Shown here: piece by piece, positions 1 through 5,627 of the stretch | Layout of the letters: every line of letters starts with the position of its first letter | Position numbering within the stretch: position 1 is the first letter of the stretch | NCBI GenBank assembly: GCA_934364805.1 | Contig: CAKRMH010000032.1 | Span: 1-15,231 of the forward strand | Direction: 5' to 3' | DNA length: 15,231 nt | From: an uncultured Lachnospiraceae bacterium | GTDB lineage: Bacteria; Bacillota; Clostridia; Lachnospirales; Lachnospiraceae | Program-made: the position numbers and the translations under genes | Notes under the pieces: generated by a model | What the model was told of the DNA's origin: nothing | Databases searched by the model: none | Seen by the model: the letters and a program-made list of their open reading frames with translations, nothing else

Positions 1-2
1 AT

Positions 3-76
3 GGCGAGATAGCTCAGTTGGCTAGAGCATGCGGTTCATACCCGCAGTGTCGAGGGTTCAAATCCCCCTCTCGCTA
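3..76 (+). tRNA. tRNA-Met (CAU), probably elongator
   Basis: A full cloverleaf can be drawn: acceptor arm 3-9 with 69-75 (first pair is a G-U wobble), D-stem GCTC/GAGC at 12-15 and 25-28, anticodon stem 30-34 with 42-46, loop TTCATAC with anticodon CAT at 37-39, T-arm 52-56/64-68 with loop TTCAAAT, and discriminator A at 76. The T-stem has one A-C mismatch (53/67). CCA is not encoded. A paired first acceptor position and the absence of the GGG/CCC anticodon-stem pattern argue against initiator tRNA. The loop TTCATAC, rather than CTCATAA, argues against the lysidine-modified Ile(CAU) species. Which Met/Ile class it belongs to is an inference from these features. Confidence 0.95.
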
Positions 77-83
77 CGCAATT

Positions 84-111
84 ATCCCCGACGGAAGTCG
101 GGGATTTTTTT
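84..111 (+). terminator. Intrinsic terminator of tRNA-Met
   Basis: A perfect 9-bp stem, ATCCCCGAC (84-92) with GTCGGGGAT (97-105), has a GGAA tetraloop and is followed by a run of seven T. It starts 8 bases after the tRNA, so it ends that transcript. Confidence 0.93.
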
Positions 112-175
112 GCTCTATTGGATTGGAAGATCAAAAGAAGTTTTCCAATTTAGTGGATTGTAAATTGCACAAAAC

Positions 176-201
176 AAAAGGTCCCGAAACCGGGACCTTT
201 T
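176..201 (-). terminator. Symmetrical terminator behind the micro-peptide gene
   Basis: The stem AAAAGGTCCCG / CGGGACCTTTT (176-186 and 191-201) has an AAAC loop on the plus strand. The A-run on one side and T-run on the other make it usable in either direction. On the minus strand it closes the transcript that starts near 367 and carries the 255-323 peptide. On the plus strand it would back up the tRNA terminator. Confidence 0.8.
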
Positions 202-254
202 GCCATAGGGGAAATGTTTATTTAAGTATTTTTGTATTTATGCAAATGTTAATA

Positions 255-323
255 TTAGTTACATCCAAAACATTTACGGATAATTGCCATGATGTCGCAA
301 TTACTGAAGAAATTATAACACAT
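255..323 (-). CDS. 22-residue four-cysteine micro-peptide
   Basis: This short frame begins with ATG at 323-321 and stops with TAA at 257-255. Its support is the expression context. A near-perfect ribosome site (AAAGGAGG, then 8 bases, then ATG) lies just upstream, a good promoter lies about 45 bases before that, and an intrinsic terminator follows at 176-201. The predicted peptide has cysteines at positions 2, 9, 18 and 21. It ends in Cys-Phe-Gly-Cys-Asn and contains a hydrophobic patch (Ile-Met-Ala-Ile-Ile, 11-15) followed by Arg-Lys. There is no leader/core division or signal peptide, and no modifying enzyme or exporter is adjacent. I do not recognise the family. It could be a small regulatory or metal- or thiol-binding peptide, or a coding element inside a small RNA of about 190 nt. 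No function is claimed. Confidence 0.6.
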   Translation of the reverse strand: MCYNFFSNCDIMAIIRKCFGCN

Positions 324-373
324 AGATGTATCCTCCTTTGTTTGTTTTTGCTGCCTTAGCTAAGCACAAATGA

Positions 374-402
374 ATTGTAACAATTCTGTAACAATTAAAC
401 AA
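374..402 (-). promoter_or_regulatory. Sigma-A-type promoter of the micro-peptide gene
   Basis: Read on the minus strand, the -35 is TTGTTT (402-397), the spacer is exactly 17 bases, and the -10 is TACAAT (379-374). The expected start point is near 367. The site lies between the end of the EamA gene (424) and the micro-peptide, so that unit can be transcribed independently. A 10-base palindrome, CTTAGCTAAG (355-364), sits just after the expected start. Confidence 0.7.
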
Positions 403-423
403 TAGGAGATCATTGGTAAAAGA

Positions 424-1326
424 TCATGACGTATGTCTGCGGCATTTCGGCAGTGGGATCTGTGTGATCAAAACAGCAACGAATACGAAAACACAGCCGA
501 TCAGTTCTTTTGTGGATAACGTTTCTCTAAGAATCAGCCATCCGGCAAGGGAAGCAATCACGGACTCTAAGCTCATGATGAGTGCAGCGATGGCAGGGGC
601 AACCTCTTTTTGCCCGAGAATCTGTAAGGTATATGCGATTCCACAGGAAATAGCACCAGCGTAGAAGAGTGGGAAAGCACTGGCTGTGATATCTGCGAGG
701 GAAGGTGATTCAAACAGAAACATACAGATTCCGGAAAGAACTCCTGTCACAAGAAATTGAAGCATTGAAAGTTTTAGTCCGTCTACCTTCGGAGAAAAAT
801 GATCTACAGCGATAATCTGGAAAGAAAAGAACAGGGCACATAAAAGAAGATAGATATCTCCGGTCTGAAGTGTGAACCCCTCATCTTTCATACAAAGCAG
901 ATAGAGACCTGCCAGGGCAAGAATTACACCGATCCATGTCTGGAAAGAAACTTTTCTGTGTAAGAAGAGCCCGAGAATCGGAACGATTACGATATAGAGT
1001 GTTGTGATAAAAGCGGATTTGCCAACGGTGGAATGACTGATGCCGAGCTGCTGGAAGTTCGAAGCAATACATAATGCTGTTCCGCAGATAAGCCCGCCAA
1101 GTAAAAGAGTGCGGCGTTCACCGGCATCTTTAGTCTGGATATTTTTTTTGCTCCGGATATATAGAAATGGAACAAGAACGATTGCTCCGATCAATGAACG
1201 GATTGCATTAAAGGTAAATGTCCCAAGGCGTTGTGAGCCTACACTTTGTGCTACAAAAGCAGTTCCCCAGATCGCAGCAGTGACCACAAGCAGGAACATA
1301 CCGCGGATTGAATTTTTATTTTTCAT
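424..1326 (-). CDS. EamA/DMT-superfamily permease
   Basis: This is a 300-residue, very hydrophobic protein with about ten predicted membrane helices arranged as two EamA repeats. That is the usual size and layout of drug/metabolite transporter superfamily members. The N-terminus has the family's early aromatic/glycine pattern (AAIWGTAF near residues 17-24). The second repeat starts around residue 150 (GDIYLLLCALFFSFQ). A conserved-looking Glu (ESVIAS, about 254-259) lies in the last third, as in many EamA proteins. The substrate cannot be read from sequence; amino acids, nucleotides and other metabolites are all possible. The start is ATG at 1326, preceded by a modest AAAGG site. The gene is monocistronic from its own promoter at 1364-1392. 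No clear terminator lies directly after the stop, so readthrough into the micro-peptide unit is possible. Confidence 0.9.
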   Translation of the reverse strand: MKNKNSIRGMFLLVVTAAIWGTAFVAQSVGSQRLGTFTFNAIRSLIGAIVLVPFLYIRSKKNIQTKDAGERRTLLLGGLICGTALCIASNFQQLGISHSTVGKSAFITTLYIVIVPILGLFLHRKVSFQTWIGVILALAGLYLLCMKDEGFTLQTGDIYLLLCALFFSFQIIAVDHFSPKVDGLKLSMLQFLVTGVLSGICMFLFESPSLADITASAFPLFYAGAISCGIAYTLQILGQKEVAPAIAALIMSLESVIASLAGWLILRETLSTKELIGCVFVFVAVLITQIPLPKCRRHTS

Positions 1327-1363
1327 ATTGCTTGCCTTTCGTTTGCTTTTGATATATTGGATT

Positions 1364-1392
1364 AGTATACGCTATCTGTTTCTGTACTTCAA
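1364..1392 (-). promoter_or_regulatory. Promoter of the EamA permease
   Basis: On the minus strand, the -35 is TTGAAG (1392-1387), the spacer is 17 bases and the -10 is TATACT (1369-1364). It lies about 40 bases before the ATG at 1326. Confidence 0.75.
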
Positions 1393-1440
1393 GAAAATTC
1401 CAGTTTTCAGGTGCGAAAATTGTCAAAAAAATAACGAGAA

Positions 1441-1460
1441 ATGTTTTCGATAAAAAACAT
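1441..1460. promoter_or_regulatory. Imperfect palindrome upstream of pta, possible operator
   Basis: The inverted repeat ATGTTTT (1441-1447) and AAAACAT (1454-1460) is separated by six bases that include CG near the centre. It sits about 10-50 bases upstream of the likely pta promoter elements. Its shape resembles a degenerate catabolite-responsive element, and pta is activated by CcpA in Bacillus. It has about three mismatches to that consensus, so the identity is only a suggestion. Confidence 0.3.
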
Positions 1461-1469
1461 TACTATTCA

Positions 1470-1496
1470 TTGTAATTCACGAAAAAGGGGTATAAA
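1470..1496 (+). promoter_or_regulatory. Probable pta promoter
   Basis: TATAAA at 1491-1496 is a good -10. The best -35, TTGTAA at 1470-1475, is only 15 bases upstream, shorter than ideal, so activator help is plausible. The 5' leader to the ATG at 1545 would be about 42 bases. Confidence 0.45.
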
Positions 1497-1544
1497 ATGG
1501 CTCTAGGTGAAAAAATAAAATTATAGAAAAAGGAGATACAAAAC

Positions 1545-2528
1545 ATGTTTGGTTTTGGTCAGTTAATTGACATCTTAAAGAAAAGTCCTAAAAAAATCGT
1601 ATTTACAGAAGGAAATGATCCTCGTATTCTTGAGGCAGCTTCCCGTCTGTTAGCTAGCAATTTCCTTCATCCAATTCTTGTTGGTAATGAAGAAGAGATT
1701 TACGCTGTAGCAAGCGAGAGTGGATTTAATATCCGTGGTGCACAGATCATCGATCCAAAGAACTATGAACGTTTTGATGAGATGGTAGATCTGTTCTGTG
1801 AATTACGTAAAAGCAAAGGTGTTACACCTGAACAGGCTCGTGGAGTTCTCTCACAGGCAAACTATTTCGGTACAATGTTAGTAAAAATGGGAGTTGCGGA
1901 TGCATTACTCGGCGGTGCTACCTATTCTACAGCAGATACCGTAAGACCTGCTTTACAGCTTATTAAGACAAAACCGGGAAATTCCATCGTATCTTCCTGC
2001 TTTATTCTTGTTCGTCCATCTGCTACAGGTGAGAACGAAGTACTTGCAATGTCTGATTGCGCAATCAATATTCATCCGACAGAGGATGAATTGGTTGAGA
2101 TCGCCGGAGAGTCAGCTGCCTGTGCAAGAATCTTTGGTGTAGATCCGAAGGTTGCATTTTTAAGTTATTCAACACTTGGATCAGGAAAAGGCGAAGATGT
2201 TGATAAAATGCGTAATGCAGCTGCAAAAGCAAAAGCAAAATATCCGGAACTTCCAATCGAGGGAGAGATTCAGTTCGATGCAGCAGTAGCTCCACGTGTT
2301 GCACGTACAAAATGTCCGGAATCAGAAGTTGCAGGACATGCAAATACATTTATTTTCCCAGATATCAATGCTGGAAACATCGGTTATAAGATTGCACAGC
2401 GTCTTGGTAATTTCGATGCATATGGTCCAATTTTACTTGGTCTGAATGCTCCAATCAATGATCTGTCACGTGGATGTAACGCATCAGAAGTATATTCTAT
2501 GGCAATCATTACAGCAGCGTTAGCATAA
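1545..2528 (+). CDS. pta: Phosphate acetyltransferase
   Basis: This enzyme interconverts acetyl-CoA plus phosphate and acetyl-phosphate plus CoA, the first step of fermentative acetate formation, in the cytoplasm. The 327-residue length is typical of the short, single-domain Pta class. Family landmarks are KKIVFTEGNDPRILEAA near the N-terminus, the FGTMLVKMGVADALLGGATYSTADTVRPALQ-type region (about 108-140), the SYSTLGSGKG loop (about 206-215), GEIQFDAA (about 240-247) and NTFIFPDINAGNIGYKIAQRLG (about 267-288). The ATG is chosen because AGGAGA lies 8 bases upstream. ackA, the usual partner that makes ATP from acetyl-phosphate, is not adjacent. The gene is monocistronic, ending at a strong hairpin (2571-2615). 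Confidence is high from the combination of motifs; other phosphate acyltransferases such as phosphate butyryltransferase are less similar. Confidence 0.95.
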   Translation: MFGFGQLIDILKKSPKKIVFTEGNDPRILEAASRLLASNFLHPILVGNEEEIYAVASESGFNIRGAQIIDPKNYERFDEMVDLFCELRKSKGVTPEQARGVLSQANYFGTMLVKMGVADALLGGATYSTADTVRPALQLIKTKPGNSIVSSCFILVRPSATGENEVLAMSDCAINIHPTEDELVEIAGESAACARIFGVDPKVAFLSYSTLGSGKGEDVDKMRNAAAKAKAKYPELPIEGEIQFDAAVAPRVARTKCPESEVAGHANTFIFPDINAGNIGYKIAQRLGNFDAYGPILLGLNAPINDLSRGCNASEVYSMAIITAALA

Positions 2529-2536
2529 GAACCAGA

Positions 2537-2565
2537 TTGACAAATGCTATATAAGAGCATAAGAT
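2537..2565 (+). promoter_or_regulatory. Promoter for MATE-ispF
   Basis: A consensus -35 TTGACA (2537-2542), a 17-base spacer and TAAGAT (2560-2565) as -10 make a good sigma-A promoter. The spacer region holds an inverted repeat, ATGCT (2544-2548) and AGCAT (2556-2560), which could be a repressor site. The expected start near 2572 coincides with the left arm of the hairpin at 2571-2609. Confidence 0.65.
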
Positions 2566-2570
2566 GATCA

Positions 2571-2615
2571 GAGCTGTCATTTCGAAAGAAGATTTCGGAA
2601 TGGCAGCTCATTTTT
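2571..2615 (+). terminator. Long terminator hairpin of pta, also in the MATE leader
   Basis: Arms 2571-2587 and 2593-2609 pair over 17 bp with two G-U wobbles around a GAAGA loop, and five T follow at 2611-2615. It is well placed to end pta transcription. Because the MATE promoter predicts a start near 2572, the same hairpin would also be the first structure in the MATE mRNA, leaving about 20 bases before the ribosome site. Confidence 0.8.
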
Positions 2616-2635
2616 CGGTAAAAAAGGGGGAGAAG

Positions 2636-3997
2636 ATGAAAGAAAGCAATATACTTACAGAGGGATCCATCCCAAAGAAAATCATTGCATTTGCGATTCC
2701 GTTGTTTCTTGGAAATCTGTTCCAGCAGCTATACAATATGGCGGATTCACTGATCGTTGGAAACTTCCTTGGAAGCAATGCACTTGCAGCAGTGACTTCT
2801 ACAGGAAGCCTTATTTTTTTGCTGGTCGGATTCTTTAATGGAACAGCAATGGGTGCTGGTGTGGTCATATCCAGATATTTTGGCGCAAAGGATTATGAAA
2901 AAGTCCATAAGGCAGTGCATACGGATCTGGCATTCGGTATTGCGGCTGGGGGGCTTATGACGATTCTTGGAATCGTGTTTACACCTCAGATCCTGCTCTG
3001 GATGAAGACACCGGCAGAGGTACTTCCAAATTCGGTCGCATATTTGAGAATTTATTTCCTTGGCTCACTGGCAGTTGTATTATATAATGTCTGTATGGGA
3101 ATTCTGCAGGCAGTGGGAGACAGCAGACATCCGTTGAATTATCTGATCTTTTCATCCATTGTAAATGTGATTCTGGATCTGCTTTTTAACGGTGTGTTTC
3201 GCCTTGGTGTCGAATATGCGGCACTTGCCACGATTATTTCGCAGATACTCAGTGTGATTTTATGTATGAGAAGACTGATGAATACACAGGATGTATATCA
3301 GGTCAGACTAAAAGAGATACGTTTTGATCTGCCGATGTTAAAACAGATCATTACCATTGGTCTTCCGTCCGGGGTACAGAATTCAATTATTTCGATTGCT
3401 AATATTGTAGTACAGTCCAACATCAATTCGTTTGGAAAGATGGCAATGGCAGGGTGTGGTTCCTATTCAAAGATTGAAGGGTTTGGCTTTATGCCGATCA
3501 CCTGTTTTGCGATGGCGATGACAACATTTATCGGACAGAATCTTGGAGCCAAAGAGTATGAACGTGCAAAAAAGGGTGCGGCATTTGGAATTTTCTGTTC
3601 CATTACGACGGCCGAGCTGATCGGCGTGGTGATCTATATTTTCATTCCACAGCTGATTCGTTTGTTTGATACGGAAGCGGAAGTAATTGGATACGGTACG
3701 CTGCAGGCGAGAACGGTTACGCTGTTTTATTTTTTGCTGGCGTTTTCACATACAGTTGCCGGAATCATGCGTGGTGCAGGCAAGTCGACAGTACCGCTTG
3801 TGGTTATGTTGATCTGCTGGTGTCTGATCCGGATTACATATATAACGATCATTGTACATTTTATACATAAAATCCAGGTCGTATTCTGGGCATATCCGCT
3901 GACCTGGTCACTGAGTTCGATACTGTTTCTTGTATATCTGCTGAAGGCAGACTGGATACATAATTTTGAAAGACAGGAGAAAAAACAATGCGCATAG
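2636..3997 (+). CDS. MATE-family efflux transporter
   Basis: This is a 453-residue polytopic protein with about twelve membrane helices in two MatE halves. It is most likely a sodium- or proton-driven exporter of cationic compounds. Landmarks are IPLFLGNLFQQLYNMADSLIVGNFLG at about residues 22-47, typical of the first MATE helix and loop, and GLPSGVQNSIISIAN opening the second half at about 245. The start is taken at ATG 2636 because an AAGGGGGAG site is 5 bases upstream. An in-frame ATG at 2564 would place the pta terminator hairpin inside the coding region and adds residues without family character. The gene overlaps ispF by 10 bases, so the two are co-transcribed and translation is probably coupled. 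The substrate cannot be inferred. Confidence 0.92.
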   Translation: MKESNILTEGSIPKKIIAFAIPLFLGNLFQQLYNMADSLIVGNFLGSNALAAVTSTGSLIFLLVGFFNGTAMGAGVVISRYFGAKDYEKVHKAVHTDLAFGIAAGGLMTILGIVFTPQILLWMKTPAEVLPNSVAYLRIYFLGSLAVVLYNVCMGILQAVGDSRHPLNYLIFSSIVNVILDLLFNGVFRLGVEYAALATIISQILSVILCMRRLMNTQDVYQVRLKEIRFDLPMLKQIITIGLPSGVQNSIISIANIVVQSNINSFGKMAMAGCGSYSKIEGFGFMPITCFAMAMTTFIGQNLGAKEYERAKKGAAFGIFCSITTAELIGVVIYIFIPQLIRLFDTEAEVIGYGTLQARTVTLFYFLLAFSHTVAGIMRGAGKSTVPLVVMLICWCLIRITYITIIVHFIHKIQVVFWAYPLTWSLSSILFLVYLLKADWIHNFERQEKKQCA

Positions 3998-4527
3998 GAA
4001 TGGGATACGATGTACACAAATTGGTGGAAGGAAGAGATCTGATTTTAGGTGGAGTAAAGATTCCACATACACTTGGACTTTTGGGACATTCGGATGCAGA
4101 TGTACTTCTGCATGCGATCATGGATGCGTTGCTCGGTGCAGCAGCACTTGGAGATATTGGAAAGCATTTCCCGGATACAGATCCGAAGTACAAGGGGATT
4201 TCAAGCATGAAGCTTTTAGAACATGTGGGAAAGCTTCTGACGGAGCATGGATATGTCGTTGAGAACATCGATGCTACGATCATCGCCCAGAAACCGAAGC
4301 TTCGTCCTTATATCGAAGAGATGGAACAGAATATCGCAGAAGTGCTTGGAATTGCAAAAGATCAGGTGAATGTGAAGGCAACGACCGAAGAAGGACTTGG
4401 ATTTACCGGCAATGAGACAGGCATCTCATCTCAGGCGATCTGCAGTCTGAATGGATTTTTTGAAAGCAGTATGGAAGTTGGTGGCGGAAGCCGTTGCACT
4501 TCCTGCAGCGGATGCCAGAAAAGATAA
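3988..4527 (+). CDS. ispF: 2-C-methyl-D-erythritol 2,4-cyclodiphosphate synthase, with Cys-rich tail
   Basis: IspF cyclises 4-diphosphocytidyl-2-C-methylerythritol 2-phosphate to MEcPP, releasing CMP, in the non-mevalonate isoprenoid pathway. It works as a cytoplasmic trimer. The metal ligands are visible: Asp8 and His10 in GYDVHKL, and His42 in VLLHAIMDALLGAAALGDIG. The FPDTDPKYKG loop (about 60-69) and the KATTEEGLGFTG motif near residue 131 are also typical. The family is usually about 157-160 residues. This protein has 179, the extra being a C-terminal extension after ICSLNGFFE that ends in CTSCSGCQKR, with Cys at 170, 173 and 176. The start is at ATG 3988, with AGGAGA 7 bases upstream inside the MATE gene. 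ispD is not next to it, unlike in many genomes. No terminator separates it from the next promoter at 4535. Confidence 0.95.
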   Translation: MRIGMGYDVHKLVEGRDLILGGVKIPHTLGLLGHSDADVLLHAIMDALLGAAALGDIGKHFPDTDPKYKGISSMKLLEHVGKLLTEHGYVVENIDATIIAQKPKLRPYIEEMEQNIAEVLGIAKDQVNVKATTEEGLGFTGNETGISSQAICSLNGFFESSMEVGGGSRCTSCSGCQKR

Positions 4528-4534
4528 CTTAGTC

Positions 4535-4563
4535 TTGACAAAAAATCCAATTCTGCATAAACT
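4535..4563 (+). promoter_or_regulatory. Promoter of the cysE T-box transcript
   Basis: A perfect TTGACA (4535-4540), a 17-base spacer and TAAACT (4558-4563) predict a start near 4570, just ahead of T-box Stem I. A TATAAT at 4575-4580 is an alternative -10 but lacks a matching -35. Confidence 0.75.
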
Positions 4564-4584
4564 ATGGTAAGGATTATAATAGTA

Positions 4585-4847
4585 AAAGCGAAGAACGGAA
4601 AGAGTAAGAAATAATTGGAATAACAGAGAGAAGCTGTCATCGGCTGCAAGCAGCTTCCATTTCAGATTTCCGAAAGTGCCTCCGGGAGCTTTTCAGACGA
4701 AAGAACAGTAGTCTGAAACGGGTAACTTACGTTAAAAGGTGAAAAGCGAAAGAATTACAGATCAGAAAAGACTTTTTGTGATTTTTTCGAAAGATAGAGT
4801 GGAACCACGGAATACTTCGTCTCTTGGCGGAGTGCCCGTGGTTTTTG
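4585..4847 (+). promoter_or_regulatory. T-box riboswitch, cysteine-specific
   Basis: All main T-box parts are present. The Stem I base has a GGAAAGAGTA-type motif (about 4597-4606). AGAGAAGCTG begins the apical Stem I hairpin (about 4625-4654). The specifier loop reads CGAAAG-TGC-CTCCGGG, placing the cysteine codon TGC at 4677-4679. A Stem II/III-type hairpin pairs 4691-4698 with 4711-4718. The T-box sequence AGAGTGGAACCACGG lies at 4796-4810. Its acceptor-pairing bases TGGA fit UCCA, which matches the U discriminator of tRNA-Cys and independently supports cysteine specificity. The terminator stem AACCACGG (4803-4810) with CCGTGGTT (4836-4843), followed by a T-run, competes with the antiterminator. 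Uncharged tRNA-Cys should favour readthrough into cysE and perhaps onward. Confidence 0.93.
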
Positions 4848-4883
4848 TTTTGTAGGAATTATGTAAAAGAAAGAGTGAGAAGT

Positions 4884-5564
4884 ATGAGTTTTTGGAAAAA
4901 TATTCAACAGGAGATTGCGATTATCAGGGAAAGAGACCCGGCCATTCATTCCAATATGGAGGTATTTCTTTATCCGAGTTTTAAGGTGATGCTCAGCTAT
5001 CGAAGAGCGCATAAATTATATGTAAAAGGTCATTACTTCTGGGCAAGATGGGTGTCGCAGCGCGCAGCAAGAAAAACCGGAATTGAAATCCATCCGGGCG
5101 CACAGATTGGAAAAGGTCTTTTTATCGATCATGGAACCGGTGTTATTATCGGTGAGACAACGATCATTGGAGATAACTGTACCTTATATCAGGGCGTCAC
5201 ACTCGGAGGAACCGGAAAAGAACACGGCAAGAGACATCCTACGATCGGAAATAATGTAATGATCAGTGCCGGAGCAAAGGTGCTTGGATCCTTTAAAATT
5301 GGAGATAATAGTAAGATTGGTGCAGGAAGTGTCGTCTTGGAGGAAGTGCCGCCGAACTCAACCGTAGTCGGAGTGCCTGGCCGTGTCGTAAAAAGAAATA
5401 ACGAGAGACTTCCGCAGGAGGATCTGGATCAGACACATCTGCCAGATCCGATCTGCGAAGATATTGAATGCTTAAAGCGCGAAAACGACATGCTGCGCTG
5501 CAGAGTGCATGAACTGGAATATCAGCTTGCAAAGCTTCAGAAGGCGGAAAGCGAGACAAAATAA
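4884..5564 (+). CDS. cysE: Serine O-acetyltransferase
   Basis: CysE makes O-acetylserine from serine and acetyl-CoA, the first committed step of cysteine biosynthesis. The 226-residue protein has a short helical N-domain and then a left-handed beta-helix of hexapeptide repeats (about 66-170). The signature DHGTGVIIGET spans 82-92 (Asp82, His83), and GVTLGGTGKEHGKRHPTIG (104-122) holds the second catalytic-type His118. The tail (about 193-222) is a predicted coiled coil rich in Glu, Leu and Arg. It replaces the usual short Ile-ending tail that binds cysteine synthase. The start is ATG 4884, with a weak GAGTGAG ribosome site. An ATG at 4824 would start inside the T-box terminator and is rejected. 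Control by the cysteine T-box fits the function well. Confidence 0.95.
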   Translation: MSFWKNIQQEIAIIRERDPAIHSNMEVFLYPSFKVMLSYRRAHKLYVKGHYFWARWVSQRAARKTGIEIHPGAQIGKGLFIDHGTGVIIGETTIIGDNCTLYQGVTLGGTGKEHGKRHPTIGNNVMISAGAKVLGSFKIGDNSKIGAGSVVLEEVPPNSTVVGVPGRVVKRNNERLPQEDLDQTHLPDPICEDIECLKRENDMLRCRVHELEYQLAKLQKAESETK

Positions 5565-5577
5565 TTTGCAAAATCAG

Positions 5578-5606
5578 TTGGAAAATGCATAAATATCGAT
5601 TAAAAT
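5578..5606 (+). promoter_or_regulatory. Internal promoter before cysS
   Basis: TTGGAA (5578-5583), a 17-base spacer and TAAAAT (5601-5606) lie in the 63-base gap between cysE and cysS. It would give cysS and the genes after it a leader of about 15 bases that escapes the T-box. Confidence 0.6.
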
Positions 5607-5627
5607 AGAGATAAAGAAGGAGATACC

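Noticed and set aside
255..323. Reading the four-Cys peptide as a RiPP precursor such as a SCIFF/ranthipeptide
   Set aside because: It is too short for a leader plus core, does not have the six-Cys pattern, and no radical-SAM maturase is in the window.
18..359. Plus-strand open frame of 113 codons running through tRNA-Met and two terminators
   Set aside because: It begins inside the tRNA, crosses two hairpin terminators, has no ribosome site and no protein-like composition.
2564..2635. Possible upstream start of the MATE protein
   Set aside because: It would begin within the -10 element and translate the pta terminator hairpin; ATG 2636 has a clear ribosome site.
3861..4283. Minus-strand 140-codon open frame
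   Set aside because: It is antisense to the end of MATE and to ispF, both of which have clear family motifs.
4645..4647. TGC in the apical Stem I hairpin as the T-box specifier
   Set aside because: The specifier position in T-boxes follows the AGAGA hairpin in a GAA-x-codon-C context; the TGC at 4677-4679 fits that pattern and this one does not. Both would give Cys.
4824..4883. Possible 20-residue N-terminal extension of CysE from ATG 4824
   Set aside because: That ATG is in the loop of the T-box terminator, and the extra residues do not resemble CysE; ATG 4884 begins the family sequence.
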